A stretch of DNA of 15,210 nucleotides from positions 1 to 15,210 of the forward strand of contig JADJXW010000007.1 of NCBI GenBank assembly GCA_016720075.1, written 5' to 3'. This document shows, in pieces, positions 1 through 5,890 of this stretch; the stretch's first letter is position 1; each line of letters starts with the position of its first letter. The DNA comes from Pseudomonadota bacterium (GTDB lineage Bacteria; Pseudomonadota; Gammaproteobacteria; Steroidobacterales; Steroidobacteraceae). The notes below the pieces were generated by a model that worked only from the letters and a program-made list of their open reading frames with translations, searched no databases and was not told the origin of the DNA. The translations under genes were made by a program, and so were the position numbers.

Positions 1-913
1 TGCGGCCTGAACCAGCCGCACATACAACCCGGGGAAACCTGGGCCTACGAGTTCACGCTGCGCCAGCATGGCACCTGCCTGTATCACCCGCATGCGGACG
101 AAATGACGCAACTCGCCTTCGGCATGATGGGTTTCTTCATCATTCATCCGCAGGAATCGCAGGAGCCACCGTGCAGCGCGACCACGCGCTGCTGGCGCAA
201 CAACTGGGCGCTGCACCCCGGCACGTATCGCCCCGATCCTGCGGTGATGACCGAGTTTGACCTGTGGACCTTCAACAGCAAGGTGTTCCCCGCCACCGAG
301 CCGCTGCTTGCGGCGCAGGGCGAGCGCGTGCGCCTTCGCGTCGGCAACCTTTCGATGCACAACCATCCCATCCACCTGCATGGCCACCGCTTCGTGGTCA
401 CCGGATCGGATGGCGGGCGCTGGCCCCGGACCCTGTGGCGACCGGAAATCACGGAGATCATCGGCGTTGGGCAGGTTCGTGACGCGGAGTTCATCGCCGA
501 CAACCCCGGGGAGCATGGGCTCCATTGCACATGTCACACCACACCATGAATGCGATGGGGCATTCGCTGGCCAATCCGGTGGGCGTGAAGCAGGGCGCGC
601 TGGAAGAGCGCATGCGCCAGCACCTGCCGGGCGTGATGCGCATGGGTGAGAGCGGCATGTTTGAGCACAACACGCACCTGGGCATGGGGCACGTAAAGGG
701 GCCGGAGAACACGCTGCCCATGGCGATGGGGCAGGGGCCGTTCGGCCAGATCGAGATGGGTGGCATGTTCACGCTGCTCAAGGTCCGTCCCGACTGGTGG
801 GCGACGCGGATCCCGGCTGGTACGACAGCGCCAGCGTTCCTCGCGCGCACAAGGTGCAATCAACCCAACCGGAGCCCGGCGCGCCGGTTCACAATGACCA
901 CGACCATCACTGA
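1..913 (+). CDS. Multicopper oxidase (copper oxidase), 3' part, frameshifted
   Basis: This is the C-terminal part of a periplasmic multicopper oxidase; the N-terminus lies left of the window. Family members oxidise Cu(I) or phenolic substrates using O2 and help in copper tolerance. Seen: a HPHADE motif near residue 30 of the fragment (type 2/3 copper ligands), HPIHLHGH at about 363-386, and HCHMSHHTMNAM at about 523-560, which fits HCHxxxHxxxxM with the final Met as type 1 axial ligand. Further on come GQFG-like and MGGMFTLLKVR segments typical of the family. The frame changes at about 527 (a C missing in the Cys-His pair) and about 800, after which DPGWYDS leads to a stop at 911-913. A short compensated shift lies at about 172-206. 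The last residues, HNDHDHH, are a histidine-rich tail. copC starts 15 bases downstream, so co-transcription is likely. The family call is strong; the exact substrate is not known. Confidence 0.9.
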
Positions 914-928
914 GCAAAGGAGAAGATC

Positions 929-1285
929 ATGAAGATCCACAAGACCGGAACGGTCGCGCTGCTGCTGATGCTGGCGCCAATGGCGGTCCTGGCCCATGTA
1001 CACCTGCAAAGCTCGACACCCGCGGCCGGCAGCACGGTGAAGGCCAGCCCGGAGAGGCTGGTGCTGGTGTTCCAGGAGGCAGTGGAGCTCAAGGCCCTGT
1101 CAGTACAGAAGTCCGGCGACAAGGCGCCCACGGCGCTGGAGTTGCCCAAGGCCGCCTCGGAGCAGTTGGCCATCGCGCTGCCGAAGCTGCCCGATGGTGA
1201 CTACACGGTCAGCTACACCTATGTCGGGCCCGATGAGCACCGGATGACCTCGACGCTGAAGTTCCGGGTGTCCGCGGCGAAGTAG
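929..1285 (+). CDS. copC: Periplasmic copper-binding protein CopC
   Basis: CopC is a small periplasmic beta-sandwich protein that binds copper and takes part in copper resistance or uptake. The 118-residue product has a signal peptide with a predicted cut after VLA-22, leaving His23 at the mature N-terminus (HVHL). Asp102 and His104 in PDEHRM match the Asp-x-His that completes the Cu(II) site together with the N-terminal His. I see no Met-rich loop, so the Cu(I) site of classical PcoC/CopC is absent and this looks like a Cu(II)-only form. AAGGAG at 917-922, six bases before the ATG, supports the start. The gene is intact and sits 15 bases after the multicopper oxidase stop, so the two probably form an operon. 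No CopD membrane partner follows; an MFS gene does. Confidence 0.93.
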   Translation: MKIHKTGTVALLLMLAPMAVLAHVHLQSSTPAAGSTVKASPERLVLVFQEAVELKALSVQKSGDKAPTALELPKAASEQLAIALPKLPDGDYTVSYTYVGPDEHRMTSTLKFRVSAAK

Positions 1286-1321
1286 GCAGGGTCGTTGAGT
1301 TGCCGCCCGCCTAACGTCAAG

Positions 1322-2568
1322 ATGCCGCTGATGGAATCACAGGGGGGTGAGCACACATTCCGGGGACCGCCGCTGCGGGCCGCGGTGCTCTGCTGCCTGT
1401 TCATGGTGATGCAGGGTGTGGACACATTCGGCATCAGTTATGTGGCGCCCCTGCTCGGCGCCGATTTCGGCATTGCGCCCGCCCAGATCGGCCTGGTCTT
1501 TGCCGCCTCGGTGATCGCATCCCTCGTCGGCGCCATCGGCATTGCGCCGCTTTCCGACCGCTTCGGCCGGCGGCGCGTGCTGCTGGTGGCGGTGCTGCTT
1601 ACCGGCGCGCCGTCGCTGTTCATCCCGCTCACCCGCGACATGTCCATGCTGGTGGTGCTGCGCGTCATCGTGGGCCTGGGGTTCGGCGCAGCGCTTCCCG
1701 TGGCGCTGGCGCTGGTGTCGGACTTCGCGCCTGCGCGGTTTCGATCGCGGCTGGTGACGCTCACCACCACGGCCATCGTCGTGGGCATGAGCCTCTCGGG
1801 CCTGGCCGCCAGCTTGATGGTGCCGCGCGCTTCGGGTGGCCGTGGCTGCTGTACGCCAGCGGCGCCGCGCCTCGATGGTGGCGGTCACGCTGGGTTTCCT
1901 GCTGCTGCCCGAGTCGCGGCCGGCGCCGCGCCGCGATTTGCCTGCTGCACCGCCCGTCAGCGCTATGCGCACGCTGCTGCAGCCCGCCGTGCTGCTGCGC
2001 TCGGCGCTGTTCGGCGTCGTGCTGACCATGTCGTACATCGTGCTGAACTTCGCCGTGTACTGGCTGCCGACGGTGATCTACAACGAGGGCTACAGCGTCG
2101 GGGACGCGGGTCTTATCGGATCGACCCGGCAACTGCTCACTGTCGCGCTGGGATTCGTGGTCGGGTTCACGATGGACCGGCTCGGCGCCAGTCGCGTGCT
2201 GGTGGTCTGCCATGCCGCCGCCATGGTGCTGTTCATGCTCGTTGGCGGCATGTCGATCTTCGCCGCGCTGTCGCTGGCGGTGCTGCTGCTGGGAATGTCG
2301 GTGCTGAGCGCGGGTCTTTCGGGTCTGCTCGCGCTGGTCAGCGCCAGTTACGACGGGCGTCGGTGCGCGCCACCGCGCTGGGCTGGGTGCAGGACTCAGT
2401 CGCGTTGTGGGCGGAAGCCTCGGCACCTACATGGGTGGCGTGCTGCTGGGCGCGGGATGGGCCCAGCAGCAGCTGGGGCTCTGGCGGGGCTCGCCGCAGC
2501 CGACAGCTCACCGCGCTGGTCGCCGCGGTGTCATTGGCCGCGGCGCGGCCGTGGCTACAGGAACGTAA
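1322..2568 (+). CDS. MFS transporter, aromatic acid:H+ symporter-like, frameshifted
   Basis: This encodes a 12-helix major facilitator of the inner membrane, about 415 residues once the frames are joined. The first helix carries MQGVDTFGISYVAPLL, resembling the G-x-D helix-1 motif of the AAHS family (PcaK, BenK). The loop between helices 2 and 3 has PLSDRFGRRRV, the MFS signature. A second hydrophobic half contains NFAVYWLPTVIYNEGYS and a MDRLGASRVLVV loop. The frame drops by one base near 1828, 1870, 2360, 2395, 2480 and 2510, all consistent with single missing bases; conserved sequence continues after each (for example SLGTYMGGVLLGAGWAQQQLG). The start is uncertain: ATG 1322 is preferred, with TTG 1295 as an alternative. 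The end is also uncertain because of the shifts; the taa at 2566-2568 is the best candidate. It follows copC by 36 bases. Substrate unknown; an aromatic acid is inferred from the family only. Confidence 0.82.
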
Positions 2569-3112
2569 TGAAGCTCACCGACGCCAGGTCGAGCTTGGTA
2601 CCGCCGAATATCTTGTAGCGCTCGTATTCCGCGCGCACTGCCAGGCTCAGGAAGTGCACCTGCGCTCCGGCGCCCCAGGCCACGTCCGTGTTCTTGTCGC
2701 TGGCGGCGAAGGTGGGGAATCCCGGCGTCCGCAGCTTGGCGTTGCCCTGCGACAGGCCGATCTTTCCGAACAGGTCGACGACCGGGAAATCCAGGAAACC
2801 CACGGCGAACGCCGACAGCGCATTGCCTTCCACCGTTGTCGTCGAGGGGCAGTTCGTACCCACCAGCGCGATGCCGGCGATGCCCGAGGGCACGGTGGCC
2901 TTGCCGAAATTCGTGTAGTTGAGCTCGACGCCGAAGCTGTCGAGCAGCCGGAAGCCGGCGATGGCCTTCCAGGTGGTGTCCTTGCCATCGAGCGGGGCCT
3001 GCAGGTCGAAGTCGCTGCGGCCGATGCCCCCGCCCAGGTACAGGCCGTTGTCCGCGGCGGTGGCGACGCCGCTGGCCAGGCACAGGGTCAGCACGGCGAG
3101 TGGTTTGTTCAT
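2555..3112 (-). CDS. Outer-membrane beta-barrel protein (OmpA/OmpW-like porin family)
   Basis: This 185-residue secreted protein has a typical signal peptide (basic MNK, then LAVLTLCLASGVATAA). It is followed by ADNGLYLGGGIGRSDFDL, the usual first strand of small outer-membrane barrels of the opacity/OmpA-like type. Alternating hydrophobic strands follow to the C-terminus, ending SFITFL with a Phe near the end as expected for BAM-dependent barrels. The frame is open further upstream, but the start at 3112 is chosen because GGAGGA lies four bases before it (TCCTCC at 3117-3122 on the + strand) and the signal peptide begins there. The gene is intact. Its 3' end overlaps the end of the MFS gene. 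It is transcribed away from the HTH regulator at 3268, which may control it. The ligand or role of the barrel cannot be read from the sequence. Confidence 0.8.
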   Translation of the reverse strand: MNKPLAVLTLCLASGVATAADNGLYLGGGIGRSDFDLQAPLDGKDTTWKAIAGFRLLDSFGVELNYTNFGKATVPSGIAGIALVGTNCPSTTTVEGNALSAFAVGFLDFPVVDLFGKIGLSQGNAKLRTPGFPTFAASDKNTDVAWGAGAQVHFLSLAVRAEYERYKIFGGTKLDLASVSFITFL

Positions 3113-3224
3113 GGAGTCCTCCGGAAAATTGGGCGCAACCTTGGATGCAGCCATCGTGGCGGGGCTTCCCGGCGAGCGCCAACCGTCGCCAGTCCCCCAC
3201 AGCAGGTGGGAAGTAACGCGCACT

Positions 3225-3267
3225 TTGAAATACTTTAAAGTATCCTATCAAGATATATAAGAGACAT
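3225..3267 (+). promoter_or_regulatory. Candidate promoter for the HTH regulator
   Basis: This A/T-rich stretch stands out from the GC-rich surroundings. It contains a TTGAAA at 3225-3230 and a TATATA at 3254-3259. Their spacing is too long for one sigma-70 promoter. TACTTT at 3231-3236 would be 17 bases from TATATA and lies inside the palindrome, so a repressor bound there would cover the -35 region. A start site just after TATATA would give a very short leader. This is a reading of sequence only. Confidence 0.4.
3230..3243. promoter_or_regulatory. 14-bp perfect palindrome, candidate operator
   Basis: ATACTTTAAAGTAT is identical to its reverse complement. It lies in an unusually A/T-rich patch (about 3222-3262) between the divergent barrel gene and the HTH regulator. 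A perfect palindrome of this size fits a dimeric repressor site. An ACTTT unit also occurs nine bases upstream, giving a partial direct repeat. The neighbouring HTH protein is the obvious candidate binder, but this is inference. Confidence 0.5.
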
Positions 3268-3711
3268 TTGAGTACTACAATGGCATCTGACGTGCTCGGA
3301 TTGATGTCGGTGGAGCAGGTGGCTTCCTCGCTCGGGGTGCACGTGCGCACCGTGCGCCGCTACATCCACGAAGGGCGGCTGCGGGCCACCCGTATTGGCC
3401 GGCTCTACCGCATACCCGCCACCGAACTGACTGCGCTGGCTGGGGGCTCCGTGCGGAAAGCCGATCCACAGCGTCTCACGCGGCATTGCGAGGCTTCGAC
3501 GGTGGTTCAGATCGACGCCATCGCACCCGACGCGGCGATGCGCGTGATGACCGGCATCGGCGGCGCCATCAAGGGTCGCGACAAGCTCTCGGATACGCCG
3601 CTGCGCGTGGATACGGTCTACGACGAAACCCGCGCGCGTCTGAAGATCATCGTCACGGGCAGCCTGTCCACCACCGTGGGGCTGCTCAATCTGCTGGAGT
3701 CCTACGCGTAG
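3268..3711 (+). CDS. Excisionase/MerR-type helix-turn-helix DNA-binding protein
   Basis: This 147-residue protein has an N-terminal winged helix-turn-helix at about residues 11-57: SVEQVASSLGVHVRTVRRYI, then EGRLRATRIGRLYRIPATEL. This is the excisionase-family (HTH_17) pattern, with the wing reading R-IGR-YRI. The C-terminal part, about 75-147, is soluble and mixed alpha/beta (VVQIDAIAP... RVDTVYDETRARLKIIVTG... LLNLLESYA). I do not recognise it as a named domain; it could be a dimerisation or ligand-sensing unit. The start is uncertain: TTG 3268 has AAGAG at short spacing, ATG 3280 has no clear ribosome-binding site. The gene is intact and ends 13 bases from the convergent MDR gene. A palindrome upstream suggests autoregulation and control of the divergent barrel gene. 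No phage genes are nearby, so a stand-alone regulator is more likely than a true excisionase. Confidence 0.82.
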   Translation: MSTTMASDVLGLMSVEQVASSLGVHVRTVRRYIHEGRLRATRIGRLYRIPATELTALAGGSVRKADPQRLTRHCEASTVVQIDAIAPDAAMRVMTGIGGAIKGRDKLSDTPLRVDTVYDETRARLKIIVTGSLSTTVGLLNLLESYA

Positions 3712-3724
3712 GAGCCTGCCTTGC

Positions 3725-4714
3725 TCAGCCGGTGGTCACGATGACCTTGCCCACCTGCTGGTTCGATTCCAGGTAGCGGTGCGCCTCGACGATGTCGTCG
3801 AGTGCGAATGTCTTCGCCACGACCGGGCGCAGGTGGCCACCCGCAAGGCCGCGCAGGATCAGATCACGGAAGTGCGAGAAGCGCTGCGGGTGATTCCATA
3901 TCTGCGAGGCGACCCAGCCGCGCAGTGACAGGCCCTTCAGCGCGGCGCTCCAGTGCGGATAGGGCGTGGCGGCGCCGGACAGGCTGCCGTACACGATCAG
4001 GATGCCTTCGTCGCACATCGCTTTCGCCAGCGTCTCCACGAACGGCCCGCCAACGGGATCGAACACCACCTTCGCGCCGCGGCCGCCGGTGATGCGCAGC
4101 ACCTCGGCGGCCACATCGCATTCACTGCTGGCGATGACATGGCGCGCGCCCAGCGCCTGCAGTGCGGCGCGCTTCGCGCTGGTGCGCGTCAATGCGATCG
4201 GCTCCGCGCCCAGCCAGTTGGCGATCTGGATGGCGGCGAGGCCCACGCTGCTGGAGGCCGCGGGGATCAGCACGAAATCACCCAGCGCGAGATGCCCGGC
4301 CTGCACGATGCCGAAGGCCGTGAAGAACTGCATCCACACCGACGCGGCCTCGACAGGGCCGAGGCCCGGTGGCGGCGCGACCAGGCTCGAGGCCGGCACG
4401 ACGGCGCGGTCCGCACCGCCGTACTCGCCCATGCGAAAGTTCGGCAGCACGCAGACCGGCTCGCCCACGGTGAAACCGCTGACGTCCGCGCCAACGGCTT
4501 CGAGTATTCCGCAGGCCTCGTAGCCCATCAGCGATGGCAGCTTCGGCGGAATCAGGTATTTGCCGCTGCGATAGACCGTCTCGGAGCGGTTCAGGCCGGT
4601 GGCCTGGATGCGCACCAGCGCTTCGCCGGCGGCCGGTTCCTTCGGCTCGCCCTGTTCGAGGCTGAGGACCTCGGGTCCGCCGAGGCGGTGGATGCGAACG
4701 ACGCGGTTGTCCAT
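3725..4714 (-). CDS. Zinc-independent MDR oxidoreductase (quinone oxidoreductase-like)
   Basis: This 329-residue protein is a full-length medium-chain dehydrogenase/reductase that probably reduces quinones or activated double bonds with NADPH. Seen: a GroES-like N-terminal half with ATGLNRSETVYRSGKY at about 38-53 and SLMGYEACG at 61-69. The Tyr at 65 stands where zinc alcohol dehydrogenases have the His of GHE, so no catalytic zinc is expected. The Rossmann half begins at about 147 with FVLIPAASSSVGLAAIQIA (AxxSVG nucleotide loop), and VVFDPVGGP follows at about 216-224. The protein ends with the usual VGKVIVTTG. The gene is intact and follows the lipoprotein gene by seven bases, so the two are likely co-transcribed. 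The substrate cannot be read from sequence. Confidence 0.9.
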   Translation of the reverse strand: MDNRVVRIHRLGGPEVLSLEQGEPKEPAAGEALVRIQATGLNRSETVYRSGKYLIPPKLPSLMGYEACGILEAVGADVSGFTVGEPVCVLPNFRMGEYGGADRAVVPASSLVAPPPGLGPVEAASVWMQFFTAFGIVQAGHLALGDFVLIPAASSSVGLAAIQIANWLGAEPIALTRTSAKRAALQALGARHVIASSECDVAAEVLRITGGRGAKVVFDPVGGPFVETLAKAMCDEGILIVYGSLSGAATPYPHWSAALKGLSLRGWVASQIWNHPQRFSHFRDLILRGLAGGHLRPVVAKTFALDDIVEAHRYLESNQQVGKVIVTTG

Positions 4715-4721
4715 GCGAAAC

Positions 4722-5216
4722 CTACTTCGGCGCCGCAGCCGCTGCGGAGCCGTTGGTCATCATGCGCCATGTTTTCCAGGAGCCATCGGCCTGGCGCTTG
4801 AGCACATGCACGTGCCGGTTGGTCACGGTCATCGGTTCGGCCGCGGGATTGTCGCGAGGCCTGATGAGGATGTCGTACGTGCCACCTTCGTAGGCCAGAT
4901 CGCCACTGACCGACACTTCCTGCGTGTGGAAGGCGACCTTGATGTCGTTCTGGGCCAGCGCATCCTCATACAGCTTGCGGATTGCCGCCTTGCCCACGAC
5001 GTCCGGCATGCCCTGGTTGAACTGGATGGCGTCCTCGGTGAACACCTGCATGAAGGCGTCGAGGTTGCCAGTGTTGAAGGTTTCGCCGATGTGATCCACG
5101 AAGGCATTCACGGCGGCGACATCCTGCTGCTGGCGCGCGGCGTCATCGGCAGGTGGAGCGGGCGCGTTGCAGGCGCCCAGCGCCAGGATGGTGAAAGCGA
5201 TCAGGGCGTGGCGCAT
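4722..5216 (-). CDS. SnoaL/DUF4440-like lipoprotein
   Basis: This 164-residue protein has a lipoprotein signal with the lipobox LGAC, Cys16. The residue after it is Asn, not Asp, which favours sorting to the outer membrane. Residues about 34-160 form an NTF2-like cone fold of the SnoaL/DUF4440 (SgcJ/EcaC) type: VNAFVDHIGETFNTGNLDAF, then the typical FTEDAIQFNQGMPDVVGKAAI, and a C-terminal strand set ending SWKTWRMMTNGS. Such domains bind small hydrophobic ligands or act as isomerases; a catalytic function is not shown here. It is intact and precedes the MDR gene by seven bases. A strong hairpin covers the region just before its ATG and may control translation. Confidence 0.85.
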   Translation of the reverse strand: MRHALIAFTILALGACNAPAPPADDAARQQQDVAAVNAFVDHIGETFNTGNLDAFMQVFTEDAIQFNQGMPDVVGKAAIRKLYEDALAQNDIKVAFHTQEVSVSGDLAYEGGTYDILIRPRDNPAAEPMTVTNRHVHVLKRQADGSWKTWRMMTNGSAAAAAPK

Positions 5217-5220
5217 CGGT

Positions 5221-5248
5221 ATCCCCCGGACAGTGGTGTCCGGGGGAT
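5221..5248 (-). promoter_or_regulatory. 12-bp perfect hairpin covering the lipoprotein RBS
   Basis: ATCCCCCGGACA (5221-5232) and TGTCCGGGGGAT (5237-5248) are perfect inverted repeats with a 4-base loop. On the minus strand the 3' arm ends four bases before the ATG at 5216 and contains GGGGGAT, the only purine-rich ribosome-binding-site candidate. In the mRNA this stem would hide the site. It also lies 31 bases after the stop of the upstream gene, so it could end or attenuate transcription, but no U-run follows in either direction. Confidence 0.6.
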
Positions 5249-5279
5249 GATATCAGCGCGGCTGCGCCCGGCCCGGCAG

Positions 5280-5720
5280 TCAGTTCGGCGTCGCGTCCTG
5301 TTCCGCGATCACCTTGTTCTTCTTTTTCTTCTTGACCGACGGCGGCGGCGGATCGCTGCGCGTGAAGCTGGTGACCTGGCAGCGACCCTCGCGCGGCACG
5401 AGGATGGAGCTGAACTTGTCGAACTGGTTCGACGGTCCGGTGTCGAAGCCGATGCTCAGCGCGAAATCCAGCCCGATGCACGGGCCCAGCAGCTGGCGTA
5501 GTACCAGTTGCGGCGCAGGTCCTGGACCCACAGGCCGTCTTTGCCGTCGGCCTGCCAGTCGCGGATGCTGTGGTGATCCACGAACGGGATCGAGGCCTGC
5601 ACGGCAGGCAGCGGCGTGGCGGCAGGTTCACCTCGGCGGCCAGGGCCCCGGCTGACAGGGTTGCGGTGGCTCCCAGCGCCAGCGAGGCTGGCGGCAAGGG
5701 CGCAATGGCAGGTTCTTCAT
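5280..5720 (-). CDS. DUF6491-type secreted protein, frameshifted
   Basis: Joined frames give about 147 residues: a signal peptide starting MKNLPL and continuing SLALGATATLSAGALAAE, then SIPFVDHHSIRDWQADGKDG, LWVQDLRRNWYYA, LLGPCIGLDFALSIGFDTG and FDKFSSILVPREGRCQVTSF. This order (IRDW, VQD-R--WY, GPC-L-FA--IGF-T, FD-FSS, RC-V-S) matches what I know as the DUF6491 family of small proteobacterial periplasmic proteins, whose function is unknown. Two Cys (in GPC and RC) could form a disulphide. The C-terminus is lysine-rich (KKKKKNK) and then polar. The frame changes near 5695, 5625 and 5515-5530. The ATG at 5720 is chosen because it starts the signal peptide; no strong ribosome-binding site is visible. 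It is first in the co-directional group with the lipoprotein and MDR genes. Confidence 0.72.
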
Positions 5721-5890
5721 GGCGTACTCGGTTTTACGGGCGGTCGCGCCCCCATGTCATTATCAACGCGCCACCTGAACCGGCGATGACCGGCATGTAA
5801 CATTTCATGCAGGGTTGACCCGGAACCGCATGGCGCAAGGGGCTGCGGTAGACTGACCGGATCCCCCTGGCGCCTGCGGAGTCCCTTCCG
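5721..5890. promoter_or_regulatory. Divergent intergenic region
   Basis: These 170 bases separate the minus-strand DUF6491 gene from the plus-strand RND permease and must carry both promoters. On the minus strand GATAAT (about 5758-5763) resembles a -10 box, without a clear -35 partner. On the plus strand GGAG at 5878-5881 is a good ribosome-binding site for GTG 5891. I see no strong operator or terminator. Confidence 0.35.

Noticed and set aside
1295..3238. A single 647-residue open frame spanning the MFS gene and beyond
   Set aside because: Only the first ~178 codons and short later pieces match MFS sequence. After 2568 it is antisense to the intact barrel gene and has no family-like pattern.
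3268..3711. Excisionase of a prophage or integrative element
   Set aside because: No integrase, att repeats or phage genes are near, and the protein has an extra C-terminal domain.
3953..4801. Long plus-strand open frame (282 codons) opposite the MDR and lipoprotein genes
   Set aside because: It is an antisense shadow typical of high-GC DNA, rich in Arg/Ala/His with no domain pattern, while the minus-strand genes are clear.
5318..5336. T-rich run that might be a terminator
   Set aside because: It encodes the KKKKKNK tail of the minus-strand DUF6491 protein and has no stem beside it.
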